64,000 nt of DNA from Rhabdophis nuchalis (GCA_039707465.1 CM077643.1:318003919-318067918); one strand, 5' to 3'; numbered from the stretch's first letter, positions 47,570-59,526 are shown. Program-made: numbers and translations. Notes: generated by a model not told the origin, from the sequence alone.

Positions 47570-48045
47570 TAACTTATACTGCGAAATATAAATCAATCTT
47601 AATATTATCTCCAAGGTTCATATGTTCCAGAACTCCAAACAAAAAATTCCAATTAAAATAGTCAAAGGTCTTTTCTACATTTAAGAATATCAATGCAACT
47701 TGTTTTATTTATTTTTAATATGTTGCACCAAATCTTCCAGAGTTCATTAAAGATGTTGGGCAACAGTTTCTTGTTAAAGTTTAATCTTGCTCTGCTTTAG
47801 ATAATAATATTATATTAGCCTACTAATTGAGCTTTTTCCATTCTACAACGTAATATTCATCATTTATTGGAAAGGTGGTAAAATGCTCATCTTCAACACA
47901 TTTATAGTAACAGGTAGCCAAGCCATCTGGACCAGATACCTTTCTGATTTTAATCTTTTTGATAGCTTCCTTATTGTTTTCTTACACATTTTGCTTCTTC
48001 TAAGATTTCATTTGTTTATGTGTTTGTATTAACTTTTATCTTCTT
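47570..48045 (-). pseudogene. L1 ORF2 reverse transcriptase fragment, broken
   Basis: Minus-strand translation, with frame changes, gives EAIKKIKIRKVSGPDGLA (the SGPDGL motif of L1 ORF2), then a RTLTRN..PTSLMNS block matching the L1 'NYRPISLMN' region, then VALIFLNVEKTFD (compare FLDAEKAFD, whose first D is a catalytic residue and is replaced by N here) and a FLFGVLEHMNLGDN segment. Several stops interrupt it. It is clearly older than the neighbouring ORF1 element. Confidence 0.8.
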
Positions 48046-48106
48046 GTTTAAAAGTATCAATAAAATAAAATGCCATATATGCACACATATTTTTATTGAA
48101 ACTTTT

Positions 48107-49290
48107 TTTTTTATATTGAAAAAGTTTTATTGGTTTTACATTTTTTAACAGGATAGGGTAATGGTTACAAAGAAATTTTGAGAGCATTCACGTTAGAGTC
48201 GTCGGACCTTCCGAGACCTCAAAATACACAATAAAAAAGTTAACATAGAAAACATTTTCCATACCACTACAAGATGAAAGCAAGTACATTTACCTAAATT
48301 CTCCGTTCCATGCTGTCAGACATTTACAAAAAGTCCAGATATAAATATTATGCAAAATTGTTCAAGAAAAATCAAGGCAAAGTTATTTTTTTGATTTAAG
48401 TCTTTTGGCTATTGTATCTTCTTTCTCTCCTCCCTGGCCCCCCGTAGGCGGGGCCGTGGCCCCCTCCGTCCCCCCTGGATCTTCCCCCAGGACAGAGGAA
48501 TATTTTTTAAGAAAGGCTTCCGCCTCAGCAACTGTTTTAATCCTCACTCTTCCTCCTTCCCAGAACACCAGCATCCCTTCAGGTGTCATCCACTTGAACC
48601 AAATCCCGTGATCAAACAAGGTTTTAGACAAGAAGGAAAAATTCCTTCTTGCATCTCTAATTTTTCTAGGGATCTGCTTCAAGATAGTGACCGTTTTTTG
48701 TTGGTAAGTTAGAGGTTTCTCTCTCTGCGCTTTCAGGATTTCCTCTCTGGTTGACCTTCTAACAAATTTCACATGTATCTCTCTAGGCACTTCATTTATC
48801 CTGGCATATGCAGAATTAATTCTATAGGCTAGGTCAATGTCCCCCCTGATCTCATCCTTAGGTTTATGTAAATAGTCTGCTAAAATTGTACTCATAAGAT
48901 CAGGCAGGCATTCACCAGATTCCTCAAGAACATTCTGAAATCTCAAAAAATATGTCATTCTTTCCATATCTATCCTAGACACATGCCCATTTATTTCCCC
49001 CACCTCATTAGAAACATTTTTAATCTCTCCCTTAGCCCCCTCCAACCCCCCTTCCAGTTCTTCATTCTTCTGTGTGTTCTCCAACACTTGCTTCCGGGTA
49101 TCCAGTAGCTCCTTCTTGAAGGTAATATTTTCAGCCCTCTGGGCCTTTATTTCTGATATCAAAGTTTGCATAGAGGTTTCAAGAGAAGCCATCCTTTGTT
49201 CCAAATTTACAAGTGCTGCTTCTTGTGCCATGGTTAAAAGTTAGAGTCACTGCCACCAAGATGGCGTTTTCCGGGTGGGGCTGGTGGGGC
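48107..49290 (-). mobile_element. ORF1-only L1-type element (HAL1-like) with 17-bp target duplication
   Basis: Direct repeats 'tttttattgaaactttt' at 48090-48106 and 49291-49307 flank the element. On the minus strand: a 59-nt leader beginning gccccaccag, an intact ORF1 (49231-48383), 276 nt of 3' UTR with the polyadenylation signal 'aataaa' near 48130, and a short A tail next to the 3' duplication. ORF2 is missing altogether. This is the layout of half-L1 (HAL1) elements of mammals, and the insertion would have been made by L1 machinery. The motif ttttattgaaactttt occurs once more at about 49320, so the duplication sits in slightly repetitive DNA. Confidence 0.85.
48383..49231 (-). CDS. L1 ORF1p-like RNA-binding protein, intact
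   Basis: 282 residues without a stop. Residues 8-90 form a coiled coil (LEQRMASLETSMQTLISEI and following heptads) that in L1 ORF1p makes trimers. Residues about 92-165 fit the RRM (YFLRFQNVLEESGECLP, DIDLAYRINS, PREIHVKFVRRS). Residues about 163-245 fit the C-terminal domain, with REEILKAQREK in place of the usual REKILKAAREK, and ARRNF at 194-198 in place of ARRxW. The C-terminus is Gly/Pro-rich then basic. The family binds L1 RNA and acts as a chaperone in cytoplasmic ribonucleoprotein particles. The start is the first ATG, 59 nt from the element's 5' end. Intactness implies a recent insertion. No ORF2 follows. Confidence 0.9.
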   Translation of the reverse strand: MAQEAALVNLEQRMASLETSMQTLISEIKAQRAENITFKKELLDTRKQVLENTQKNEELEGGLEGAKGEIKNVSNEVGEINGHVSRIDMERMTYFLRFQNVLEESGECLPDLMSTILADYLHKPKDEIRGDIDLAYRINSAYARINEVPREIHVKFVRRSTREEILKAQREKPLTYQQKTVTILKQIPRKIRDARRNFSFLSKTLFDHGIWFKWMTPEGMLVFWEGGRVRIKTVAEAEAFLKKYSSVLGEDPGGTEGATAPPTGGQGGEKEDTIAKRLKSKK

Positions 49291-49360
49291 TTTTTATTGA
49301 AACTTTTATTGAATTTTATTTTATTGAAACTTTTAAACAAGAAGGTATTCCCTCTCTTCT

Positions 49361-49379
49361 GTGTGTGTGTGTGTGTGTG
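49361..49379. repeat. (GT)n microsatellite
   Basis: About nine GT units. Confidence 0.9.
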
Positions 49380-49389
49380 CATATGCGTG

Positions 49390-49720
49390 CGCCCTAAGAG
49401 TGGCGCAAAGATACATGCTCAGCATTACAAGACAATATAGAAAGATCTGCACATGGATTAGGAGAACAAACAAAAGTATACAATATCATCAAGAGAGTAA
49501 AAGAATTGAAATAGAAATGGGCTGGTCACATAGCAAGGTGGACCAAGGTAGTCATGGAATGGAGATGACTTAATAAAAAGCACAAAAAGCATGAAACGTC
49601 AACCAGGATGGATCAACAACATCAGCAAGCATTCAGCCCAATTGCTAGACATTGGATTGACAACATCAGCAAGTATTCAGCTCAATTGCTAGACATTCAA
49701 ACACAGAATAATAATTGAAA
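49390..49720 (+). pseudogene. RTE-type LINE C-terminal fragment
   Basis: LRVAQRYMLSITRQ..., then IEMGWSHSKVDQGSHGMEM, resembles the 'LRVAQR.ML.I..RD.IRN..IR..T.V.DI...V.KLKW.WAGHIAR..DGRW...LEW' ending common in RTE-like endonuclease-reverse transcriptases. A 56-bp unit ('acaacatcagcaagcattca') is duplicated at 49616-49700. Stops interrupt the frame. Confidence 0.6.
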
Positions 49721-50690
49721 GCAGGAAAAAAAATTCTGATTTTTTAAAATAAAAAAATGGAGTGAGATTTTCTACCATTAACAAAACATATCCTTGAATG
49801 TCTGTGTGGGGCTAACTTTTTCTCTATTTGTCCTCTTACATTTGTTTAATATGTATTCCCCCAAGAACATTAGCTCCCCTGCTTTCATTGGGAGATTACA
49901 TAATTCAAGTCAATCACATTACCCTAAATAAATGTCAAAAGAGCTGAAGTGCATTTTTGTGATTAAACTGTCAAGGGCAAAACGTAGAAGAATGATTTTT
50001 ATTTTATTCCATTTTATTGAAAGAGAAAATGAATAAGAAAAGCAATCGTGTTATGAATTATGATTAAGAGAAATACAAGCCAATAATTTACCTACTTGGG
50101 GAAAAAAACCTTGCTGTTCGTTCTACCTGATAGTAGCTAAGAATTGCTGCTTAGAAAACATTTCCTGGATAATGAACCTGAACTCTTTTTTATCCAGCTG
50201 AAATTTATTTATTTATAACTTGTCTCTACTGCTTCTCATTAAAAGAAATCTTGAAGCAGTTTCTTGTACCTCATAGCAATAAATCTTTAAGTTTAGTACC
50301 CCATGTTCCCTGCTAAAAAATGAGAAGTAGTACCCAATATATCCCATATCTATAAAATGAGGAAGGAGATTAAGAAAGAGAACAATTCACAAATTTCAGA
50401 GAAATGAATGTTTTATCTGCTATTACACTATTACAAAATATAGTTGGATTGATTTTGATGTACTTTGCATAATTTTATATACTGTAAATCTTAGTTCAGG
50501 ATATGGGAGACAGATTGGTTAAATCTTTCTGCACATCTGCATAATGAATCAGAGATACTTAAAATAATTGGAGAGGTTTGATTTATCAGTGTGATTAATT
50601 CATTAAAGGTTGAAGTCTTAGCTGTTGCATTTATTATTGATATTTTTGATCTGGTGGCACATGCTGTATCTGTATTAATATCCTGAGTTG
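49721..50690. other. no recognised feature
   Basis: AT-rich DNA with no recognised feature. Confidence 0.5.
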
Positions 50691-51080
50691 ATGTTAGTAC
50701 TTTCTTCTTCTTGTGACATATGCGTAATTGGATGTTGGCGATCATGTTGGCCATCCCATTTTTATCAACAGCCACATGAAAAAGTGCTGTTGAGTTTTGT
50801 CCAAACCAGTCCCTTAGATTTTGAAGCCATGATGTTCTTCTTCTGCCTGGACCTTGTTTGCCTTCAATCTTTCCTTGGAGGATTAAGCTAAATAAGCCAT
50901 ATTTTTCTGGGTGTTGTATCACATGTCCAAAATATTCTAATTTTTGCTTTTTAATGGTTTTGATGATTTCCCTTGGCTTTCCCAGGCGGCTTATCACTTC
51001 TTCTTTTCTGATTTTGTCAACCAAACTTATGACATTAGTATACTCAATGTATATCTCAGATGATGAGATATGGTCAAAAA
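50691..51080 (-). pseudogene. RTE-like LINE C-terminus with AAG tail
   Basis: Minus-strand frame opens VDKIRKEEVISRLGKPREII, then KKQKLEYFGHVIQHPEKYGL, LQGKIEGKQGPGRRRTSWLQ, NLRDWFGQNSTALFHVAV, ANMIANIQ. The 'LEYFGHV.....ILQGKIEGKRGPGRRRTSWL.NLR.WFG' pattern is the conserved C-terminal end of a widespread endonuclease-reverse transcriptase LINE. An AAG-rich tail lies at about 50700-50716, and the frame reads on into unrelated DNA to 50491. 5'-truncated, so not functional by itself, but little decayed. Confidence 0.75.
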
Positions 51081-51364
51081 AAGGTTAGCATGGAAAATAG
51101 TTTCTAGATTATAGATCCTGATTGCACAGAATTGAATGAATCTCCTTTGAATAAAATGAAAACTTGATTGTATTTACTGACTAGTACTGTACTAACCATT
51201 AGCAAAAAATGCTGCATTTGTGCAAGTATGGAATGCTACATATGATTTACTTTGCAAAAAAGTTTTATGTAAAACATCAATTGGTAAAAGCCATGTTAGA
51301 CAGCATCAGGTGAACACCATTGCAGGTAAAAGTTGTAACTTACAAACATAGGAGAAATATATGA

Positions 51365-51490
51365 TCTTTAACAGAATAACAGATTTGGAAGGGACCTTGG
51401 AGGTCTTCTAGTCCAATCCCCTGCTCAAGCAGGAAACTCTATGCCATTTCAGACAAATGGTTGTCCAATCTCTTCTTAAAAACCTTCAAT
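51365..51490 (-). mobile_element. CR1 3' end
   Basis: 'aacagaataacagatttgga', 'tcttctagtccaatcccctg' and 'tgccatttcagacaaatggt'. Confidence 0.85.
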
Positions 51491-51699
51491 GAATTAGCAT
51501 GGATTAGTAAATGGGTGGTTGTGAAAATGAGAAAAAGAGAGAAGATATAAATGATGCAAATAAAGGCAAATTGATTTTGTGGAGTGCAATTTAGGAGGCG
51601 ATACAGGGAAGTGAATGTATAACTAATTATGAATGAAAGGGCTAAACATGTATGAAACAAAGTTTGAATTCATGTCATCTAGGTTATCGTAGTTATCTA

Positions 51700-51925
51700 G
51701 GATATCGGTTTGGTACAGGGGTAAAGGCACCAGGCTAGAAATGAGGAATCTGTGAATTCAACTCCCATCTTAACCTTGAAGCCAGCTGGGTCACCTTGAG
51801 AAAGTCATTCTCTCTGAGCCCTAGGAAAGAGGCAATGGCTAACAACTTCTGAAATTTTGCCAAACAAACCCAGGCAATCAACAAAAATCAACACTGGCTT
51901 GAAGTGCATGGGTAAGTTTGAGAAT
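51700..51925 (+). mobile_element. tRNA-derived SINE, near full length
   Basis: Head 'tacaggggtaaaggcaccag' with B-box region 'gtgaattcaactcccatc'. Body 'gaagccagctgggtcacctt' and 'ctctgagccctaggaaagag'; ends 'atcaacactggcttgaagtg'. Confidence 0.8.
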
Positions 51926-52384
51926 AGGAGTACATTGCTTTGTTTATTTCTTTAATATTAATGTGTGAAGATTGCATCACAACCTGGCAGCTGAAGACTA
52001 AAACTATTCTTCACTTCCACAACAGGAAAGGTAGCAAAAGAAAATGCAAATTTAACAGGGAATTATTTAATTAAGCAGTTCTGGGTAAAATGAATATTTG
52101 GAAAATATTGTATTGGATAGCGATTATGCTGAACAGACTTTTGCTTTTCAGGGGATTATTGAGAAATATATGAGTGTGAAAAAAAAGTATTGTATACTGA
52201 TTGATTGAGAGAGAACATATACAATTTGGAATGATTTGCACTAATATGGACTTGAACATTGATTGCTGAACATGAAAAAAGTAGTTATATTATGGAAGTA
52301 GAGAATCTGCAAAAAATAAACAAGAGTGTTTATAAATAGTACAATCATGAGAAAGGATTGAGATGTTACTTGGATTGTTTAATG

Positions 52385-52519
52385 CAGGGGTGTCCAAACT
52401 TGGGAACTTTAAGACTTGTGGACTTCAACTCCCAGAATTCCCCAGCCAGCATAGCTGGCTGGGGAATTCTGGGAGTTGAAGTCCACAAGTCTTAAAGTTC
52501 CCAAGTTTGGACACCCCTG
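52385..52519. mobile_element. palindromic hAT MITE, complete, exact 8-bp duplication
   Basis: 135 bp, nearly perfect inverted arms from 'caggggtgtccaaacttggg' inward to a loop 'cagcatagctg'. Flanks gtttaatg (52377-52384 and 52520-52527) are identical. This is the youngest-looking member of the 11512 family here. Confidence 0.9.
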
Positions 52520-52529
52520 GTTTAATGTA

Positions 52530-54444
52530 TTTATGGATAAATATGTAAGAAATGTTTGGGGTACTATTAGAGGTGGTGAAGAACATGAATGCATGTACAT
52601 TTTTATATGTAGGATGCCATGGCTGAGAATCCAAATGATTCTCATTTGGATTAGAATTAGAATTGTGAATAATAATCAGTATTGGTTTGAAAATTAATGT
52701 TTCAAAGATGTGATAGTTGTGTTTTTAGGGAAAATCTTCTACATAAGTAGAAAAAAATCTAGAGCAAAGATAAATTTGTGTACACTGATTGTAAGACAGT
52801 TGGAGAAGGGAATGAGAAATTAATGACAAACAAAGGAACAATAGAGAAATAAAGTTTAACTGGGCATAATAGGAATTAATCTCAAGTAGTTTGTGAGATT
52901 CTAGTTTCCTCAATTACATTTTGTCAATTGTAATTTTTCAAAAACATGGTGTATTATTATCAGTTATTAGTCCATAAATATGTTTATTCTGAAGAGATAT
53001 TTTTGTCAATAGAAACAGCACTTCTTGAAATCAGCAGAATGTTTTTCCAACTGCGTAAAAGACTTAAATAAATAGTTTTAAGCTATAATCCTCTCATACA
53101 CAAACCCAAAAAGTAAAGTGATCTGAAATTTAAAAAAAAAAAAAACACCACGGAAATATCTCAAACAAGTATGGAAATAGTTTTGCTCATTTTGTTCATT
53201 TAAATAATTTGCCTTCAGTACCGCATGTCTTTCCTTTGTCACTTGTGCTTTTTCCATATTTGGGGGATTTTATTTTTAAAATAGGCAATTTGGATAATCA
53301 TTTAATCTTTAAATTAGGAATTTGGAGCTGAATTTTTAAAAAATGCTTAAAATCAGTATAATTTATATGAACTATTTATATTATTATGCTCTTTTGCAAC
53401 AAATTTAGTTGAGTAAACTAAGAATTATGTTCTGGGCAGCCTAAAATATTATAACAGCATGGGTTAGTTGAGATCCGAATAGTTTTTTAAAATATGCTTC
53501 AATGATTTTATGGAGCATGTTCATACAGATGCAGCTTGACAAGACTAACCACAGATGCATTCAAAGCAACGGGGAAGTCATTTGATGTACTGTAAAACTC
53601 TGAATAAAGAGATGAGATAAATAGAATCAGTGTTTCATTCTGGACTGAGTGTGCAATAAAGTAGACAGTAATTCTCTTGAGGAGTCTCTTTTCCAACTAA
53701 ATGTTCATGTGGGAAAATTCTGCTTCAAATTAACCACAAACTTCACCTCTTTCATAATGGCTTAGCAAGTGTAAGTGTAATTGAGAATATCCACGAGCTT
53801 AGGTTTAATTGCTTTGGAAAGCTAACCAGAGAATAAAAATGCTGCTCGTGGTTGTAATCTGCATTTCAATACGATAACGATACCGCTTAATCAATAATTT
53901 ATTTTCATGTATTTTCTCTTTATTGTGGAAATGAAATATCCAAAGATATTTCAGAGTAGGTCTGTGCAAGATATATTGTTTCCTTTGTTGAGAGAAAAAT
54001 ACTCTTTAAACAAAAACTGGTGAATTAGTGCTTCTGGAAAAAAAATATGATGGATTCATTCACTATTCACTGCTGCAAACAGATGTTTGCTTTATATATT
54101 TCTGTGTGGTTGTACCACATAAACACTTCTGTGATGAAGGGATTTTTGATATATTAGAAACAATAGCATTTAACCTTTGTACAATATTAGGTGGATAACA
54201 CTTAAAATATGGGTGTAGTAGGCCACTTCTTCAGCCTATTGCAATTGTTATTTTTATAAAATACTTTATATCTTCAGAGCGGAAAAATCACATTCGCAAC
54301 AAAATAATATATTAAGGTTCAAAGGTCAATACATTGCCAATATTGTCAACCATCAGATGAGCTGAACAGTTGTCTTTGTATTGAGCTACTGAAAAAAATA
54401 CAGAGAATATCATGGACCTTAAGAAGAAAACAATTCATTAAGTG
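52530..54444. other. no recognised feature; possible conserved stretch 53690-53900
   Basis: No repeat family recognised. 53690-53900 has balanced composition with homeodomain-like TAAT cores and no simple repeats, which could be a conserved noncoding element; unproven. Confidence 0.35.
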
Positions 54445-54840
54445 CAAGTAAGTCCTCGCTTATCTACGGTAATTAGGACCGGGAATGGCATTGCTACGTG
54501 ACATAGTTGTAAGGCACAACATCAGATAACTGCATTGCCGACTTATGATGGCAGTTGCAGCAATTCCAATGTCTGTTTGTTAGGCGGATCCTGCACAGTT
54601 GCATCATCTTACACTCACGAGACTGCCATTTACTACTTCCTGTCAGATTTCCCATTGACTTTGCTTGTTAGAAGCTTGCACTGAAAATTGCAAATGGTGA
54701 TACTGTCACTGTGGGATGCTGCTATGTTGCAATTGTGAGCCACTTGCCAAGCACCTGAATCACTACCAGATGACTATGGGGATGCTGAGACAGCTGTAAC
54801 TAAATGACCTCTCATATGTGTCCCTCATTCAGTGCATGGT
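54445..54840 (+). mobile_element. diverged TA-type MITE
   Basis: Starts 'caagtaagtcctcgcttatc' and keeps 'ccattgactttgcttgttag' and 'actatggggatgctga'. The right end is eroded. Confidence 0.6.
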
Positions 54841-57385
54841 AACAAACGAATGGATTTTAAAAGAGGACTCCCTGGATGAAATAAAATTGCATTGCTCACT
54901 GGAAACACTAATAATGAAGCTAAATATCCCAGACATTTAGTATGAAAACAAGAGTCATTGGAGCAGAGCCTGATGTCTGGAAAAATTGAAGGCAAACCCC
55001 TCCCCCCCAAAACCAGAGGCCAAGACAAGACTAGATAGATATTGTCACTGATGATACACGTATGTACATTAACAAGAACGCAAAATAAATCATTTTTTCC
55101 AAGTTTTATTACTATTTTTTCCTTCAAAAAGAGACTGTTTCACAAATACAAAAACTACTTGCATACAATCTTATTGTTTATGATTGCTTTTGTCATTCTA
55201 TCTACACAAAAGCATCTACAAAATTATTACTATTGTAGATTAAAAATAATAAGTAATTTTAGCAAAATAGCAAAGAGGGCAAAACCCTATTAAAAAAGAT
55301 ACATCACTGCTATCATAAGATGAAGTTGTGCTTGTCTTTTGATGGAAATATCCAATGTGCTTAGCCTGACAAATGCTTTGTCATTGCCTCATTTTGAGAT
55401 TTTTCGTCCTCGACTTTCTCAATCTATCCTCTAATCCTTGGATTTTCTATCCTTTCACTAAATATTAACTAGAGCTGACCCTGCTTGGTTTTATGAGATT
55501 AGCCAAAACCAGCTAGATGATAGCAGGTAGAGGAGCTATTTGTACACTACATGGCATCACCAGGTAAATAAGATAAACAGGATGAGACCTGGTAAACAAT
55601 TGGATGACACGACAGCAGAAATTCCAAACACAGAAGCTGAAATTGGAATTTAAAAAATAAATAAATAGAAAAACAGGAAATGGCAAACTACTTTCCTATT
55701 GTTGTTTTAAAAAAACCTCTACATGAGCATGTTCATTAAATCATATTTAAATCCAAGTCAAAGTTAATTTGAAAGGGATCATGACAAAAGAGCACTACTT
55801 TCACACTGTTTTTAGATCTCTTAAAGCCTATTATCTGCTTCCTGCCTTAATATTTTATGCTTCTCAATAAACTGCTATATATAATATTGTGAACAATGTC
55901 ACATTTTTGCTGTATTTTACAGACTAAGAAGAAAATTATAAATCAGGCCACAAACTCATTCAGAATAAGAATATGCCTGTGACTGAAATTCTGGTTGTCT
56001 GTACAATGTGGGTATGATAATCTAAATGTTTTACAAGTGGGCCATAGATAGCTGAAGGCAATAGTTAACCCATTACATAGGGAGATAATTAAAGTTCTGT
56101 ATTTCATTGAAAATAAATTACTTGTCAGTATTAAAGGTCATGTATAATTTGGGACCCAGGACCCAGGATAATGGTAAAATACCATGATTAGGGAAAGCAT
56201 ACTAAAATGGTTTATCCACAGATAAACTTACTTGGATTCAGCTATAGGAATTCACATGTAGATTCCTGGGGGAAAAAATCTATAGATTCTTCCTGAGAAG
56301 TAAGTCTCAATGAAGCATATTTCTACTAAGCGAGTTTAGGTTACAATGTCAAAAAATAAAGTATGGTCAGGTATAAAAAGAGCTATATAATCATTCTGCT
56401 AACTAAAGCTACAGTACTGACACATATATTCCATCCTCAGTAGATGCACATTCATAAAATATACTTGGCTGCCTATTTCATGCAGAGATGTTATCGAATG
56501 TCAACCGAATAAACCAGTCAATACTACTTTAGCAATGGATATTGGGATTTTTAGTTATCATGCCAAGTAGTCGATTGGAGACTCCTTTCCTCCTTTGTCA
56601 TCTGTAAATAGTGAATTGATGGTATTAAGAATGTAAATGGAGTTAGCAGAAACAATAGGGGGCCTACATGAGCATCTAGTAAGAAATACAAATTTATAGA
56701 AGCTGCAACTGGGATTGAAAAGATGCACATGTAGAATAATAACACAAAATAACTTGAAAATCTGACTCAATATTATATGCTTTAAAATGTTTGAACTGCT
56801 GACGTAGGCTTTTTACAGCTGTCATGAACAGCTATTCAATTCTGCTTCACAACTTAAGCCAGCTTTTATTTGCTGAAATGTTACCGCATTTGGTGCGGAA
56901 TAGGTCTCTTACATTTCTTAAGGTATTTTGGTTCCCTTCTCTGACAAACTTTCACCACTTCGTGCTTCTGTTATTTAAAGCAGAAAAACCATGACTTCAG
57001 TAAACACTCAAAGAGCCAATATTGTCTTGTATCTGAAGAATGTAATATGCCACATGTGGCAGTAAAATATACATCCATTCACACAAACATATTCTTGAGC
57101 CTTTTATTGTTATCCTGTTTTTTGGGGAGATGAAAAAGGATAGCAATGAAACATCTTTTATCTAACTGTACTTTAGAACATTTCAACCAAATATTAGGCA
57201 GAATTATATTTCAAACAGCACCACTTACGGTGGATCAGTGCCTACTTTGAAAGGTGGCAACGCACATTGTATAATCAGTCATTTTCTTTTTCCTTAATTC
57301 ATAAATTGGCTATGAATTTCGAAGTTTCAGGAAAGTTTTGAAGTTAGGTAAACAGATAATTATAAACCAGTATCTGAAGCAAAGT
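54841..57385. other. no recognised feature
   Basis: AT-rich, low-repeat DNA. 55450-55620 contains 'agctgaccctgcttggtttt' and 'agattagccaaaaccagcta', which could be an eroded repeat that I cannot name. Confidence 0.45.
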
Positions 57386-57455
57386 GTTCTAGAGCAGAAT
57401 TCTGGGAGCTGAAGTCCTTCAGACTTAAAGTTGCAAAAGTTGGAGACCCCTGTTC
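57386..57455. mobile_element. half copy of the palindromic hAT MITE
   Basis: 'agaattctgggagctgaagt' then 'gacttaaagttgcaaaagtt', 'ggagacccctg'. Confidence 0.65.
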
Positions 57456-58559
57456 TAGAGAAACACCTAGCATGGGCCCCTAATCCATAGCTCCTCAGCA
57501 ACAGAATTGATAAAAAAGAAGCATGTTGGTTTGTTTTCTTCTAGTTTTTCTACCAGACAGCAAAATGTAGCCAATGAAGTGAGGTAGGGACAAAGAAGGG
57601 ACAATAAGATGACATTTACTAACCAATATGTGCATTTATTTAAAACATTTGTGCTAATGCCCATCTTATACTAAACTTTGGGAGGCTCCCAATAAAGAAT
57701 TAAAGCAATGATTGGAAAAGAAATATAATTACATATATTAAAGAATCACATATAAAAAGATACATAACTGATATACAAAATTTGTAATCAGATCAAATAG
57801 CTTTTGAGAGACACATTTCTTGTAGGTTTCTTATTATTCTTATTACATTTCCTCACCCTAGATCTCTATTCTGTGTGATAAATTATGCACATCCCCGCAC
57901 CTGTTTCTACATAGTGAAAAGATTTGTAATCTTAAAATTTCTTGTTGAAAAAGAATTACAAACCTCTCTTTTAAATTATGTATTAAGATTGGCATTCTTA
58001 ATGAATGGCGAAATGATATCCTGTTTTATTTATACAAAGAACTGTTTTATTTTACTTTTAAAGAGGAACAGAACAGTAAAAGTTTTCTGCAGACATACCA
58101 CATAACCAAAATGCTCTGTTTTGCATTTATACAATAAAATGATTAGAATATGTGAATTTGAATGAAATATTTATCTAGGCTTTCCCCTATAACCAAAAGT
58201 GACTTCTTTAAGATAGTTCTTTCCAATGTTGTCAGTTCACTAATTTACAGGGTTCTATCAAGGGCAAAGATTCTTAATTTCTTCCAATACTTTCCCCGCC
58301 TGCTCCAGATGAGTGGAACAGATCTGCTAAGGTGGAAAAATACCTGAGTATTGACAAATTGCAATTGGTAGCCCTCGAAGAAATGTGAGAAAAATCTAGC
58401 AGCTCATTTGAGGTACTGACTGATAAATACTGTTGCCTATTAATTTGCTAGAAGTTAGACCATTTTAGAAGTTAAACACACGTCACAAATACACAAGAAT
58501 GAGGTAATTTGATCACATCAAGTCAAGCACAAAACCTGTTGACTGACCACTATTTAGAC
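57456..58559. other. no recognised feature
   Basis: AT-rich DNA without recognised features. Confidence 0.5.
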
Positions 58560-59200
58560 ATTGAGACCAGCTACAACTCGTAGTCCACTTTTAATTGTAT
58601 CCATCCACTGTTGTCCCCTTCTACTTCCCTTGGACGTTTTGCCAAACAAAACCTTTTCCTAGCCTACATCTATTTGATGATCTCACCTCAGAAAAGCAGT
58701 CAACTTTTATTTGACCCATGACTTTATTGATTTTTATTCCAGAATATACTACTCTCAATAACTGTTTCCAAATTTAGAATGCATCTGTTTTTTCTCTTAT
58801 TGTGAACTAATGGATTTTTTCACCATCACACAATACTGTTGGAAAGATCAATACTTTAATTATTCTGATTTTCATTGTTATAGAACAGTCTTTATTTAAA
58901 TTTGCTTCTTTCTGAAGATTGATGTCCTCTTTACTTCTCTAGCACATTATCCATTTTTATCTAATCTCAGGAAAGATATCTACTAGAGTCACTTTTTACT
59001 ATTTTACCTTTATCCAAATTGTTCACCTTCCACTTTTAAATGTTCTCAATGATCTTCAAAATTTCCTTTATATTCAGCTAGCAGTGCTTTATATTATCTA
59101 CCTTACTCAAAATATAGAAGTTTTGGCATCTTGTTTTGTTAGCCTTTTCAATCTTGTGCCTTTCTTGTAATATATTTGCTGCAAAAATTTAAACAGAAAA
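58560..59200 (-). pseudogene. decayed RTE/Bov-B-like LINE C-terminus
   Basis: Minus-strand reading gives QNVQGK followed after a stop by a KGTTVDGYN-type stretch in changing frames, comparable to the 'GKIEGKRRRGQQRM.WLD.I' end of Bov-B/RTE proteins, and 'ttccaacagtattgtgtgat' comparable to the 'LYGCE' block. Badly mutated; probably the 3' part of the same copy as 60440-61020, split by L2 and SINE insertions. Confidence 0.45.
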
Positions 59201-59526
59201 GGAGCATTTTTTGCCTATGCACCTTTGTCACTCTCCCATATTCTGAAACACTCTGTTATCCCAAACTGAGTTGTTATAGTAGGTACCTGTTCATTCTAAA
59301 ATGAACAGTCAAATATTGTGGTATATTAGCCTTAAAATGTTTCACATTCTAGCATGGTGTACACACAGCTAAAGACTTGATACAATTAATGAAACAAAAG
59401 TAAATTTTCTCAGATATTTCCTTGCTCTTTCCATTATCTTATCTTAACATCTGCCTTACCTCCATTATCCATATACCTGTTAACTATACATATGTATTCA
59501 TGTTTCTTCATAGAATGAAGTATCTA

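Noticed and set aside
48383..48611. 68-codon plus-strand ORF opposite the L1 ORF1
   Set aside because: Antisense shadow of the ORF1 C-terminus.
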